Source of the DNA: Lichenostomus cassidix
Lineage: Eukaryota > Chordata > Aves > Passeriformes > Meliphagidae
Length of the DNA: 64,000 bases
Direction: 5' to 3'
Assembly: GCA_008360975.2 (NCBI GenBank)
Contig: CM039183.1
Location: 52,599,350-52,663,349, forward strand
The position numbers and the translations under genes were made by a program. Below, piece by piece: positions 10,524 through 22,632 of this stretch. Numbering within the stretch: position 1 is the first letter of the stretch; each line of letters begins with the position of its first letter. The notes under the pieces are model-generated. The model saw only the letters and a list, made by a program, of their open reading frames with translations, did not search any database and was not told where the DNA came from.

Positions 10524-11180
10524 ACTTTTTACCAGGATTGATAAATCAGCCCCCCTTCTTCTCTAATCAGTTTTGTTGCTCTTCTCTGAAGTCCTTTCCA
10601 GCATACCAGCATCCTTTTGGTATGAAGATGTCTAGAAGTGGATGCAATGTTGCACAGAAGTCTTCCCAGATGCATAGACAATAATTTTCCTCTTCTGATG
10701 TTATTCTACTGCATATGTAGCCCAAAATTGCATCGGTCTTTTAAAATGATATATCTCCTGGAGAACTCATATTCAATTTGTTCTTCACTGTCACACAGAG
10801 ATATCTTGCCGTGCAGATGCTTTCCAGGTTTTGCTTTCTCATGGACTCTCCATGTTTCTGATTATTTTTCCTCAGTATATTAGTTTGCATTTTTCCACAT
10901 TGAATCTCATTTTATTGCCTGCCTACATATCTAACCTTGTTAGTTTCCATTTATACTATTGCTATCCTCTCTGACATTTGCAAGCCTCCTGGTTTATTGT
11001 CATTTGTGAATTTCATTAATGTGCTATTTACCTCCTTTTCCAGATCATTAATTGAGATATTAAATAAGAACATACCAAAAACACCCCTGCAGCAAACCAG
11101 CTCAATACCTCACCTCCCATTGCTACCTGCTGCTTACACTCCTTTGACCACCTTTTCCATCCAGGTCACAGGACTCAGAT
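10524..11180 (-). mobile_element. Old CR1 fragment, antisense reverse-transcriptase end
   Basis: Read on the minus strand this is a decayed end of CR1 ORF2 and the sequence after it. The plus-strand text matches the antisense of old CR1s: 'gttgctcttctctgaagtcctttccag', 'agtttgcatttttccacattgaatctcatt', 'cattaatgtgc', 'ccttttccagatcattaattgagatattaaa' and 'acccctgcag'. Frames are broken throughout, so it is long dead. The solo LTR sits inside it, which dates the CR1 as the older insertion. Both boundaries are approximate. Confidence 0.75.
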
Positions 11181-13896
11181 TCAAGTCAATTTCAATTAGA
11201 TTTTTCTAAGAGACTCATTTCAGTTTTTAAAGTGTTTTATAGGATTTAGCTCCATGACCTTTTCTCCTTTTCCTTCATTGCACAGGTGGGACTTATTCTC
11301 CTTCTCCATGTTTCCACAGATAGCAATAATGAATGAGACAGTGATATGGGGGGGAGGGGTGGGAGCAAATCGGGACTTTTGATTGATTAAAGTGGAATGC
11401 AAAATTGTCTCTCTAGTCTTTTTATTTTGGTTTTTATTTATGCACTTTAAAGTTGTCATAATGTTCCTTTTGTTGTATCCTGATGGGTGAAGTTCTGTTG
11501 CTTTTCTCGGGCTTACATTTGAAAAAAAAACCCACTTTTATTTCCCTTATTTACTTTGGTCATCTGTTAAGCACTTTATTTTATGATGATGTGCTCCTCT
11601 TTTCTCTGCAGACTTCATGTAGGTTTGAACATCAGAAACTGGCTGCGTCTCTATTATGTAGATAAAATAAACTCTGTGAATCAGTTAATTTTTATTGTAA
11701 TGATTTTTATGATGAAAGATCACATGGTACAGAGTGTTCTTAAAACTGCTTCTAAAGTAATTTTTTCCTCACCGCTCCTTCAAGCAGCATGACTGAAAAC
11801 CCACTGGAGTGGGAACAGATTCACTCACTTCAGTGAGCTTGGGGTCAGTTCCTTAAGCTCCCTGCACTCTCCTGGTGCAATGTAAAACCCAGAGAGAAAG
11901 GAGGCCTTCACGGTTACTTCTGAGATGTTTTCCATGTGTACTGCATCCGGTGCAATATCCTGTGGCAGCCATGTTCGCAGGTGCTGCTCTGTATTTCATT
12001 GTAGCAGCTGGACAAAACAGATGTGTGTTACCAACAAGTGTTTTGGAGAAGCAGCTTTTTGCTGTTATTTAAGAATTGGTGTCAAAACTGTGCTGTAGTA
12101 GTAATGTTCTAAGAGCTGTGTGGTTCAGTAATGCTGTTGTGAATTTATCACTTACTGATTGCCTGTAAACAACATTTAATGGTCAGACAGGTTTTGGCAG
12201 CTAGGGTTGTGGAGGGGAGGGAAGTGCAAGAGGCAGGAATAATGAGAAATGCTGTGAAAAATGTTTTCCCTCTTGTTTCTTTCCCTAGATCTATATTTTG
12301 TCTGATGAGTAATGGAGAAGTTAGCCACAGGAAAAAATGCCTCACATAAAGACAAGGCACCCTAAAAATCCCAGCATCTCCAAAGGTTTCTCTAGATTTT
12401 TTCCACTTTCTTCCCAGGTTTCTCACTGCTGCTGCTTTTCCTCCCTTTTCTCTTCTTAGCCACTCTTTCTCATCCCTTTGCATTTATTGCCATGGTCCTG
12501 CAGTGTCCTTATATCAGAAGAAACCCTTCTGCAAATGGCTTTTAGTGAAGGTAGACTGTGATTCTGCAATTGTATTTTAAATTAACAGAAGAGTAAATAT
12601 GAGTCCACAGTTAGGGCTATAACTTGATAGAATAATGAATTATACTTGGAAAAATGATTCTGGGGCTGTTTGTGGAGTTGGGCATATCTAAATGTTTTTG
12701 AGAAGAGATTTTTTTGGCTTGGAAGAGGCGAGATTCAGTAACTCCTGTTTGCTTTGGAGATGTTGAATTTTCTGAAATCAATCTTAGTCATTTTCATTAA
12801 TAGAAGAGGAAAATCTGTGACTTACCTTTTATCCACTGGTATGAAAAGATCCATAATGACACTGGACAATTATAGTTTTGAGGGAAGGAAGCTATGAGGT
12901 CTGGTAACATATCTGTGATGTGTGCTGATTTCTGGTTTTGTCTGTATGTATAAAATCCTGGTCTGATCTTAAAGAATGTACTTGTCACTGTTTCCCCATC
13001 TGGAAACTAAAATAACCATATTCTCTGTCTCTCTCTAGGACTATGGGAGACCTAGTGCTAGGCAGATCTTCTGACATGAGCTTGGGAAATAAATAATATT
13101 GCCATTATTCTTGTTGAATGCCTTTGAACACTGTCTATCTTTCATAATTCTGTCAGTGACATCTGATTTAACAGCTGCTGAGTGTCCATTGCTTGTGTTG
13201 AGTTCAGCTGGAGCTGAGGGGCTGAGCACTGATCTAATTCACAACGAGGCAATGGAAAGGCATCCAAAATGCTTTTTCTGCTGTGCTGCTCCACAGGCAT
13301 ACATTTTGCAATCCAATAATTTTTTCTCCTCAGCTTTTTGAAAGCTAATAACTGTACAAGCTCTAAACAAAAATGTGGTCCTTTAAAATATTTGTTACAA
13401 AGCATTTTGCTTTTTTCATTAAAATAGAGTACTCTATTTTGTGTGAGATGTGGAATTATGTTAGAGGTGAATGGGAGGATAGCTTGAGGTAAGAAGGGGT
13501 GAAAGTGATAGCTTGGTCACTGAGTGGTAAATCTCGACTAATCTTCAAAGCAAAATATAACCCAGGATTTTTCTTCTGTTTCTTTCCAAGTGAAGGCCAT
13601 TGTGTTTCCATCCTTGGCTGTGTCAGCAGTGATAGCCCTTTATTCCAGCATTGATTGTTGACTTCCCCTGACACCATATCACAACCCATTAGTGCTGAAA
13701 ACTGACAAGCCCAGCTGCAACAGCAAAATGGCAAGTTTAAAAGAAAATATACAAGGGACAGGCACAGAATGCTATTAGTATGAAAAAGTAGTTGTTTTTT
13801 GTCTTACCTCTGTAAAGGTCAAGAATGCAAACATTTTTTCTCTTGCTAACAACAACTTGTGTATATTTTGAACTAACAAAGCCATTCTCTCTCTCT
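11181..13896. other. No gene seen; one G-quadruplex motif
   Basis: Ordinary sequence. A strong acceptor-like ctgtctctctctag at 13038 has no donor partner nearby. On the minus strand a donor-like AAAAG|GTAAGT occurs at about 12823, but no convincing exon could be built around it. Confidence 0.5.
11348..11363 (+). other. G-quadruplex motif
   Basis: Seven G's, A, four G's, T, three G's: four G-triplets with single-base loops in 16 bases. Very short loops predict a stable quadruplex. No transcription-start context is apparent. Confidence 0.6.
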
Positions 13897-13949
13897 TTTT
13901 GGTTTTTTTTTTTGGTGGTTTTTGTTTTTTGGTTTTTTTTTTTTTTTAA
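13897..13949 (+). repeat. T/G low-complexity tract
   Basis: T-runs interrupted by GG, ending in about 17 T's and AAG. The tail of this tract resembles a splice acceptor, followed 44 bp later by TTGAG|GTGAGT at 13993/13994. Since the pyrimidine run is low-complexity, an exon there is weakly supported. Confidence 0.8.
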
Positions 13950-14167
13950 GTTCAAGCTGTAATGTGGATTTTACAAAAAGCAACCATGTTGAGGTGAGTG
14001 AAAAAGATTCCTTCCTTTAGGAAGCTTGCAGGGAGTATTCTGCTTATACATATGTATGGAATATGAGGTTTTTTGTAAGGCAGAGACATTTCAGAGAAAT
14101 TAATGGCTCAGCAGTTTCTGGGTACTGAGATCCCATCATCAGGCTTTTGTGTTGTCTGTAAAATGGG

Positions 14168-14168
<1 letters not shown>

Positions 14169-14221
<53 letters not shown>

Positions 14222-14675
14222 CTCTTTCTTTCTCTCTCTCTCTCTCTCTTTCTCTTTCTTTCTCACTCTTTTTCTCTCTCTTTCTTTCTCTCTCCTTGTC
14301 TCTCCTTGTCTCTCCTTGTCTCTCTTTTTCTCTTTCTCTTTCTTTCTTTCTTTCTCTTTCTCTCTTTCTCTCTTTCTCTCTTTCTCTCTTTCTCTCTTTC
14401 TCTCTTTCTCTCTTTCTCTCTTTCTTTCTCTCTTTCTCTCTCTTTCTCTGTCTCTCTCTCTCTTTCTTTCTCTCTCTTTCTCTCTCTGTTTCTCTCTTTC
14501 TCTCTTTCTCTCTTTCTCTCTTTCTCTCTTTCTCTCTTTCTCTCTTTCTCTCTCTCTTTCTTTCTCTCTCTTTCTCTCTCTGTTTCTTTCTCTCTCTGTT
14601 TCTCTCTTTCTCTCTCTCTTTCTTTCTCTCACTCTCTCTCTCTTTGTCTCTCTCTCTCTCTTTCTATTCTGGAGT
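14169..14675 (+). repeat. 500-bp polypyrimidine microsatellite
   Basis: It begins with about 13 perfect (CTTT) units, passes into (TC)n, then three TCTCCTTG units, then a long field of an 8-bp unit (TCTCTTTC)n with register shifts and rare TGTC or CACTC interruptions. Almost every base on the plus strand is a pyrimidine. All three plus frames and the minus frames stay open for 170-200 codons (Ser/Leu/Phe or Arg/Glu/Lys repeats), which is purely compositional. Mirror-symmetric purine-pyrimidine tracts of this kind can form triplex H-DNA and cause replication stalling and assembly length errors. Confidence 0.97.
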
Positions 14676-15047
14676 TGTATGGTGGTGTCAACACTCTGGA
14701 CAGTAGAGTAACAGCAATAGCAAATGTTCCTTCTGACTGTAAGGTGATTTCCCAGGGGAAGAAAGCAACAGCAGTCATTGTCCCAGTGCTGTGTACTTGG
14801 AGAGAGAATGGAGCTTGAGCAAGGACAGCTAACACTTCAAAACCTTAGTGCTAAGGTCCCCTTTTGATATCAGTTGGAAGGTAGAGTGTACACTGCGCTC
14901 CGTCAAAGCCCAGGGGAGATTGGAACACAAGTAGAGCCCAGCAGCTCTCTTGACATCCAAGTTTGTTGCAAATGGTTATGTAGCAGCAGCAGCAAAGGAG
15001 CAACAGCAATGGAACACTGGTGAAATACATTAAATTTTTCATCTTAT
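14676..15047. other. No gene seen
   Basis: A spacer of about 370 bp between the pyrimidine satellite and the CR1 copy. Nothing recognisable. Confidence 0.6.
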
Positions 15048-15443
15048 GAAGAACAGCCTAGAGAGCTGGATTTGTTTAATCTCCAGAAGAGGAGGCTCAG
15101 GGGGGACCACATCATTCTCTACAACTCCCTGGAAGGAGGTTGTAGCCAGTGGGGGCTGGTCTCCCCTGTGCCTGCAGCGAGAGGATTGGAGGAAATGGTC
15201 TTAAACTGAGACAGGGGACATTCAGATGAGATAAAAGAAATTTTTCACCATTAGGGTGGTCAGGGATTGGAATAGGTTGCCCAGGGAGGTGGTGTAGTCA
15301 CAATCCCTGGAAATGTTCAAGAGGTGTCTGGATATGGTGCTGGCTGATGTGGTTTAGGGGTTGCAGTGAAAGTGCTGGGTGGATGGTTGGACTGGGAGAT
15401 TGTGAAGGTCTCTTCCAACCTTGATCATTCTATGATTCTATGA
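15048..15443 (+). mobile_element. CR1 LINE, 3' end, well preserved
   Basis: This is a 5'-truncated CR1 of a common avian subfamily. It contains 'ctccagaagaggaggctcagggggga', 'ctacaactccctggaaggaggttgtagccag', 'ggaataggttgcccagggaggtgg', 'atccctggaaatgttcaagaggtg', 'aaggtctcttccaacctt' and the terminal repeat 'attctatgattctatga'. The intact end, with the tandem octamer-like tail on which CR1 reverse transcription starts, marks the insertion point at 15443. It is the youngest-looking CR1 here. Confidence 0.95.
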
Positions 15444-18400
15444 AAATAAAAAAAAAGAAAACATGAAGACTGAAAGTCAAATCAAGTAAAAAAAGATCCA
15501 AAATTTATTCGGAGCCCTTTAGGGCATTGAGGATACAACAGAACTTAGGTTAAGAAGGTAATTAGTTAGATTTGAACAGGTGGAATCATTTAGACTTGGT
15601 TTTGCAAATTGATAGCTATGGACACACAAAGACCATTCATTTCAAGTAATCTATTTAGACAATTCTGTCATCACCAACATGAATTCTTTCAAACTTTTAT
15701 CTGTGGACATTTGTGTAGTAGTAGCTGGTGGATCCCCCATTTTGCTAGAGTGTTGCAAAGCTATGGTTTCTGTCCCGAAGTGCTTGCAGCTAAAATAACC
15801 TGCTCATCAAATAAAGGAAATTATACTCTCAACACAATTTTATTGGTGGAAAGCTAAGTCTTACAAACCAAGTCACCAGTGCAAGGTTATACTCTGCACC
15901 CCTCTTGAAGACTGATTGCTGTGTGCTAAAATATGGATTTACAAGGTCCAACCTACTCTTAGGTTTCTGGGTGATTCTCTAAGCATCTATTAGAATGTTT
16001 TTGTATGATGTAGCTCAAAGTGAAGTGTGTGGGTAGAGAGTGACCACGTGAGAACACACGATTAGGGCAGAGTAGCTGAAACTGAGTTAGTTGATATCCT
16101 ACTTTGTCATATTCTTTCTCATTTATTCAAGCCATGGGTTAGTGACTGAGGATGAGCTGAGCTTTGTTCTCTCTTTTTTTGTTGCTACAGAACAAGTCTG
16201 CATTTGAGGCTTCCTTGTTTTTCCTTTCTCTTCTTCTTGCTTGACCAACCCAAGAACTTCCTGAAGATCTCAGACACATTTAGGAAATTTCTTTTTAATG
16301 CAGTGGTATTTAGGTCTAGTTTGTCTTCACATGTTAGCTACTGTTTCAATAGTGGATCACATTCCAGGGGGCTGCCTCCCAAAGTTTATTTTTATGGGTT
16401 GGGTCAGGTATAAAGTAATACAGAATGGTCTTATACTGAAGTTATAGTCATGAGGAAGGTTTATTGTGGCAATGCTACTCTAGTCATTCATGGACAGCCT
16501 TCTCCAAACAGCCAAAATTTTTGTAAACACTCAAGTATCCAAAAATCTGACTTCCTTCCTATTTACTTGAGTTTTAAACTGAAGCCAGGACAGGAGTAAT
16601 GAATCAGGCTTCAAAACTCCTTGGACTAGTTACCTCTCACAAAGAAAAAAAAAACAAACCAAAACATAACTTCAAGTAGTTAAAACAGGGAAAACCAAAT
16701 GAAGACATGATTTCACTGAGTTACTACTTGTCTGCTTAATGCACCTAGCTAATCCAGTTGTCTGGGTCTGAATACAGAGCCTGCTGCTAGTTTTTCCTAT
16801 ATGAAGAGCAAAGTTTACTTGATGGCTTTGGACACAGATAACCTGAGATTTTCTATTGACACTCAGTCATACCTTGTCAACTTTACAAAGCAAATACAGG
16901 TCTAGTGGCAGAAAAGCATGGAAGGAAGGCTTCCTGTCATCAGGTTTAGGCAGAAAAGCATTTCTCTGTGTTCTTCAAGGCTCTGTACTTCCACTGAAGT
17001 TGTTCATGTCTCAGTGAGTCAGACCAAAAACAACATTTAGTGAGATTTCATCTGTCTGGTTAACCATTAGTTTAAACTGTTGTAAAACTACCACGATTAA
17101 CTTTAATAAAAATAAAAGACAAAGCTAGACAAAATGCAGAATAAATTAATGCTTATGTGTAAACCAATGCCTATAGAAGAGTATCTGTCTGTGTTATACA
17201 TGATGGTTGATTATGAGTTGATTTTTGGTCTTGACTATAACTGTGGATGGCATTGAGACCTGGCTGTAGAGGAAGAGTTTATGCATTTACAGGCAAATAC
17301 ATAAATGCAGGTGGAACTTGACTTGTGTGGTGCTGGCTCTCTCGTCTTCTGGGCATCTCTGTGAAAAGCCTGCCATGCAGTTTGCCAGCTGTCGATAACC
17401 CTGAGCAGTCTCAGTCAGCCGTACTCCACTTTGACAAGTATCTAAAATCTCAGTTATCTGAGCTGCTCTGTTCTGTGCACTCCTTTTGTGCCTTCTGAGA
17501 TACCATGGGAGACAGTAACAGTGCAGACTAAGTGATCCACACTGTTTCAGATATTGAAAGGAAACTGGATATCATGGAAGTTGTTTCTGGAAGTATACTG
17601 TTTCTCTTCAATCAGTCCTCCCAGTGCTAAAGTAGACATTAAATGAGGAAACAAAATATCTATGTCTGTGAAAAGCATCTGGAACTCTGCTGCACTTAGT
17701 TTTCCTTAAGACCGTTAACGAGGGCTATCATTTTAAAGGGTGTTTTAAAACTCACTCTTTAGCTTTAACAAGAATTTTCAGAACTTCCTTAGGTAGCAGA
17801 CACTTTAGGTGTAAGGTAAAGCAATATAAGGTGGTCATTTATTTAATTCAGTTTCAACTCTCCCTGCCTCCTTTTCCCCAAATGCAGAGTGGGTATGCCT
17901 TACCCACTGAACATGCCTTGGATTTTTTTCAGCACTGTCTGGGCAGACAGGCCATGTGGGACGCAACTACCATTATGACTGGGACTACATATGGATGGAA
18001 AGAAAGTCTTTTTGTTCTTGTAAGGAATTTCCCTCCACCAGAAATTACCTGGAGTAATAGTAGCAGGCAGGAATAATGGTACCATAAGGGAGGGAAACTA
18101 CATTCCTGGAAAATCTTACAAAGCAGTTGCTTTGCTGAATTCTTTGGATGATAGGTATCATCTCTCAGAAAGAGCTGGACTCTGATTCAGGTACTGAATT
18201 TAATGAATTGTTTTTTAAAATCAGCTCAGCATACTAAGCTGTGTTGGAAACCTGTCTCTTATTTTAGTGTGAGAGATTTGAGCTCTTTTGAAACGCTGTC
18301 TCAGAGTGACCCGAAGGACTCTAAGACTTGGCTTCTTCAGTCTTTCATGGTTTTCAAGAATTTTGCTGTGAAAAGTCTCCCTTGGAAATGCCTTCTTTTC

Positions 18401-20397
18401 TGCTTAGGATACATATTCTTCCTCTTAACATCAGTGGCATACAAATGCATAGCAGAGGTTATATATGAAGGTATTTTGTCTGTGAAGGAGAAAGGCAGCT
18501 TACAGGTGTGATGGGTGAACAGCACCAGCTGATGTGGGAGGGAGTGAAGTCATGTCCCATTTCTGTTCCCTTTGAGAAGAGCAGCCCTTCAGGGTGCTTG
18601 CACTCCCTCAATGAGTGTGCCGAGTTGGCAGGCAATGACAGAATGGAGACACCTCAAGTGCCTTTCAAACAAACAGTTATTTTGGTTGCAAGGAGTAGTC
18701 TGGTTGTGACAATGCAGAGCTCAATAAAAACAGCTGATTTATTTGCCAACCCAGCTCCTGTGGGTTGGTGATACCCTAGAACACACTCATTGCCTGTGGA
18801 GAGCTAGGATTCTTGTTTCCCTTCCCCTGTGAAGAACTAGGATTTGGCCACTTTTGTGCAAGACAGTTATTTTTGTAGTAGTGAGCTGTGAGTTAGTTTT
18901 TTTATATCATGTTTGGGCAACTAAATAATTAGCCTGCTTTGGAAAATGCTGAGTCTACAACGGCTCCCAGTGAAGTGAAGAGAATTACAGACTACTCAGC
19001 AATCTGGAAAACGAGACCTATTACTTATTAAATATGGAGCTGGGAAGAGAATTTATGATGTTCATTTTTTAAAATTTGAAGCTGCATAAAATACGGTTTA
19101 TATTAGGACTCTACTCATAAAAAGTTGCTAAAGGTCTAGTAAACTAGTAACTCTTTCTATAAGTGACTGATGAGTTGTTACAATGTCCAACAAGTTTGGG
19201 GTTTATTTTAAGATCTCTTAAAATTGCTTATAATATACCTGTTTGTGTACTTTTAATGTACCTTTGACCTCTGTAACCTGAAAGTATTGTTCTTTTGTCA
19301 ATTTAATATTTCTAGAACATCATGTGTGGTCATGATATATTTGTGGAAGAGTTTATTTGGTTTAAATGTCTGCTGGCTTAAGTTAGCTGGGGCTGACTAA
19401 AATCCAGCACAAGAATCTCAGTTTGGGGACCCAAATAATGGGGTACTGTAGTCTTGTGGACAGGCAGGGAGCGGAAGCAGGTTCTTTGAATAGCCTTCCT
19501 TTGTCCACCATCATGAAATCAAAAAGCAAATCTTTTAAAAAACATTAGGCAGTAATTCCCCTGGGGCTTTCCTAAACTCATCCATCATGGAGAAAATCTA
19601 ATTTTCCTTCTTTCTGTATTGTACTCCAAGAAGCCTTGTGACCAGTTAGGTCATTTTAGCTTTAAACATTAACTTTGATAAGATATTTTAAATTAGTAGA
19701 GGCTTTTCAAAAATTGGACCATAATCTTACATTCTACCATAGGAATAATGATGCATTCTTTTTGTTAAATGTTAATGATTTTTGAGTGAAAAGTATTTTG
19801 TTTATGATGCTAGTGTTTAATAATAATAATAACAACAACAACAATAAGTAGAAACATTGTAGCAGGTTTTTTTTAAAGGTCTAGAAGACCTTCCACCAGA
19901 GAGTTGATTTGAAACTCTTTCACTCTGTTAAAATTCACTTCTACCTGTATTTATATATTAATAAATTGTCAGGCTTAGTGTTTTGGTTAGGCTATATCCC
20001 AGTTACACCGAACTATTAAAATGTCCATTTATTAATTCATTAATTTTACGACTCCTTCCAAAATGTTCTACAAAGATATTTTGCCAACCCTGTTTACATA
20101 AATTCCCCATTGTACTTTGCATTTTTATTAAATAGAAGTGGTGTTTCAAATAGCTTGTAAATTGACAGGATACAAATTAGTGGAAAAGCAGACGTTAAAG
20201 AGTCAGTGATGTCTCTGGGTGAGCTTTGAAAAACATTCTATTTAGAACCAATTGTGCGGATGTATCATTTATTTTTCTGCTTTCCCCTTTCTACATTTGT
20301 TGTAACTAGGAAAATTTGCATGAAAATTGGTTATTTCAATGTTTACCTGTTTTGACTGTTTATTTTATATGTATCTGCTGTTTTAATGCTTGTCTTA
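15444..20397. other. Long non-coding stretch, no gene seen
   Basis: Five kilobases of AT-leaning sequence with short frames. The frame at 18203-18511 (102 codons) has a plausible composition but no recognisable domain and no clear splice sites. A small AAT/AAC microsatellite lies at 19818-19846. Confidence 0.55.
19818..19846 (+). repeat. (AAT)n/(AAC)n microsatellite
   Basis: Four to five AAT units pass into about four AAC units (taataataataataacaaca...). Confidence 0.9.
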
Positions 20398-20539
20398 TGA
20401 CGTCACTGTTCATTGCCAGAGGAATGACACTGATGTCACAGAAGTGATGATTTGTAAAACTGAATGCTTCTTGAGACTGTGAGTGACTATAAAACCTTTA
20501 TTTCTCTTGGGCCACCAGTTGTTCCTAGTGCATTTGCAT
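20398..20539 (+). promoter_or_regulatory. Possible CRE/TATA promoter or enhancer
   Basis: A full CRE TGACGTCA (20398-20405), a one-mismatch CRE TGATGTCA (20431-20438), a TATAAAA box (20488-20494) and a perfect octamer ATTTGCAT (20532-20539) fall within 142 bp. The spacing of CRE and TATA resembles compact cAMP-responsive promoters, with a start predicted near 20520. No CpG island is present. The first downstream ATG (20554) opens only a 15-codon frame, MATLLKTSLHKTKRS, and no good donor was found nearby. An alternative promoter or an enhancer are both possible, as is coincidence. Confidence 0.3.
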
Positions 20540-22593
20540 ATGTGCCACAAAATGGCCACTCTCCTGAAAACTTCACTGCACAAAACCAAGCGTTCCTGAT
20601 CACAGGAGACTATGTTTCCCTGTAATTCTTACTCAGGATACAGATTTATTTGGGGATGAGGACTCCACTGATGTTTGTCTTGTGTTTTCTATATCATATC
20701 TATACTTTGTCTAGATAGTCACCTCTTCATCTCTCAAATCCAAATTCAAATCCAAAACCTTTCAGAAAAATGAAATTTCTCTAGTCCAGTTTGGGCAGGG
20801 TGGGAAACTATGGATCCATGTCAAGGAATAGGCAGAAATGAGATTAACCATAAATATCTTTCTTGTGTATATAGGTTTATATGAATGGGAAGTGACAGAA
20901 ACAGGACAGTGTAAAAAGAAAAGATCAATCTAAATATAGTGCATTTTCCAAAATGTTCCTGGAGTTATTGGAAGCTCCTTGAAAACACCCCCTGTCTTTT
21001 CCTGCAGAAGATGTACCACAGGAGAAGCAGCCCCTGTGAAACCAACTTCCCCTAACATATTCAGACAGTGGATCTGTTGTATCTGTTGTATTGCTGGGCA
21101 GAAATGGAAAGACAGTGAGCCCTCCTTTCACTTTTTTTCCCCTTCATGCTCAAAATCGTCTCCCACACCTCAAATCTCCTTCTGAACATGACCTACCGGT
21201 CAAGCTGCAATCCCTCCCCTCCAGCAAGCAGGAGGTGGCTGGGTTGCTCCTTTAGCAGCCCATGCTGGTAGCAGCACACCACTGCTCGCCCCGCGGGGCT
21301 TCTTACAGAGCAACTCGAGCTGCTCTGGCCTCTCTCCGATGACTCGGTTTGTCATTTCTGTCAGTCTGTGGCACATACACGCACACCACAGCAGCTGCCA
21401 GTGGCCTCGGGGGCCTGGGATCCTCTTTTTTCGAGCTCAGTTCTCCTGCACACCGGCTCACTACATTGCAGTCTATTACCTGCAATAGGCTCTGACCTCT
21501 TTCTGAGCATCTTAACACCCTGCTGTGGAGCTCCAATGGCATGCAGGCATTTACCCTGTTTGCTGGTGTCTCTCCCCGTGCTTTCAAATTACCTCTTCAA
21601 AGTCCATTTGGTGTCAGTGGCTTGGGGTTTTGTTCTTTTTTGAATGGTGGTGGTTGTCTTTGATAGCAGGATTTTAATTTTTTTTACTCTGAAGGAAGTA
21701 AAAATGCTCTTGTCCGTTTTAGGTACATTTGAATAATCGCTAAAAATAAAACGAAAAAATCAGGGCTCTGCTCTGCAAAGTAGTTTTCAATCCCCTGAAG
21801 AGTAGCATGGCTCTTTCTGACTCCACACAGGCAGACAGGCCTAATTCAGCTGTCTGTTGCATGGTATGTTTAAGTGGTTTTGTAAAACAGTGTTCCCTAA
21901 ATGTTGACAGTTTAATGGATTTCATTAGTGGCTGCCTACGGGCTGAGGGCTCAAACCTGCCCCCACCAGGGTTAGCTCAGATGAGTTCAGAAGTTGCTGT
22001 GTTGAGGACCACCCTCATCCTGTCGGAGCTGCTCCAAGAGCTGCATCTGGAGCTCTGAAACAAGAGCAGGCATCTTCTGTGCCTCCACATCCACAGCAGC
22101 GTGTGGGCCATGGCTGGTGGGTGCCTGTAGTCATGTGTCCTTCTCACTGGGCAGAAATGTCTCCAGGGCTCCATCCACACCCAAAGATATGTGGGTCTTC
22201 TCAGGGTCTCCCTCCAGACTGCCTCAGTTCACTGTCTTGGGGAATGAAGGAGTGTCTCTACTATGCCAAAACATGCTTATGCTTCATTCTCTGTGCCTTT
22301 GAGACCTGTAGCTGTATAGAACATCTGGGGGCCCTCCAAGTCCAATTTCCATTAGCAAATAATGTTCATGATTTTGTTCCAGTCACTGCCTGTTAAGTTG
22401 AATAACTTATGAAAGATAGCTTCATCAAGGTAAGTAATAGCTGAATCGAGTCTCTTGCTACACTCAGTGAGGTCAGAGGAAGCTTGACTGCTTTATCTGG
22501 AGTGTGTGTTGGATAAACATTTCAAAGGGAAAAGCATTAAAACTAATAATATGAAATCTTGGAATAGACAATAATTTTATTCCTTTTTCTGAA
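20540..22593. other. No gene seen; one mini-exon-like pattern
   Basis: Mixed sequence, moderately GC-rich around 21180-21480. At 22381-22431 an acceptor-like ttttgttccag and a perfect donor CAAG|GTAAGT enclose 47 bp, but all three frames contain stops, so only a non-coding exon would be possible. Confidence 0.45.
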
Positions 22594-22632
22594 CAAAGCA
22601 AAGCAAAGCAAAGCAAAGCAAAGCAAAGCAAA
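22594..22632 (+). repeat. (CAAAG)n pentanucleotide microsatellite
   Basis: Seven to eight copies of CAAAG in perfect register. Confidence 0.95.

Noticed and set aside
14103..14818. Open frames of 170-200 codons on both strands
   Set aside because: They are translations of the pyrimidine microsatellite (Ser/Leu/Phe or Arg/Glu/Lys repeats).
18203..18511. 102-codon frame with plausible composition
   Set aside because: No domain, no clear splice sites, and a frame of this length is expected by chance.
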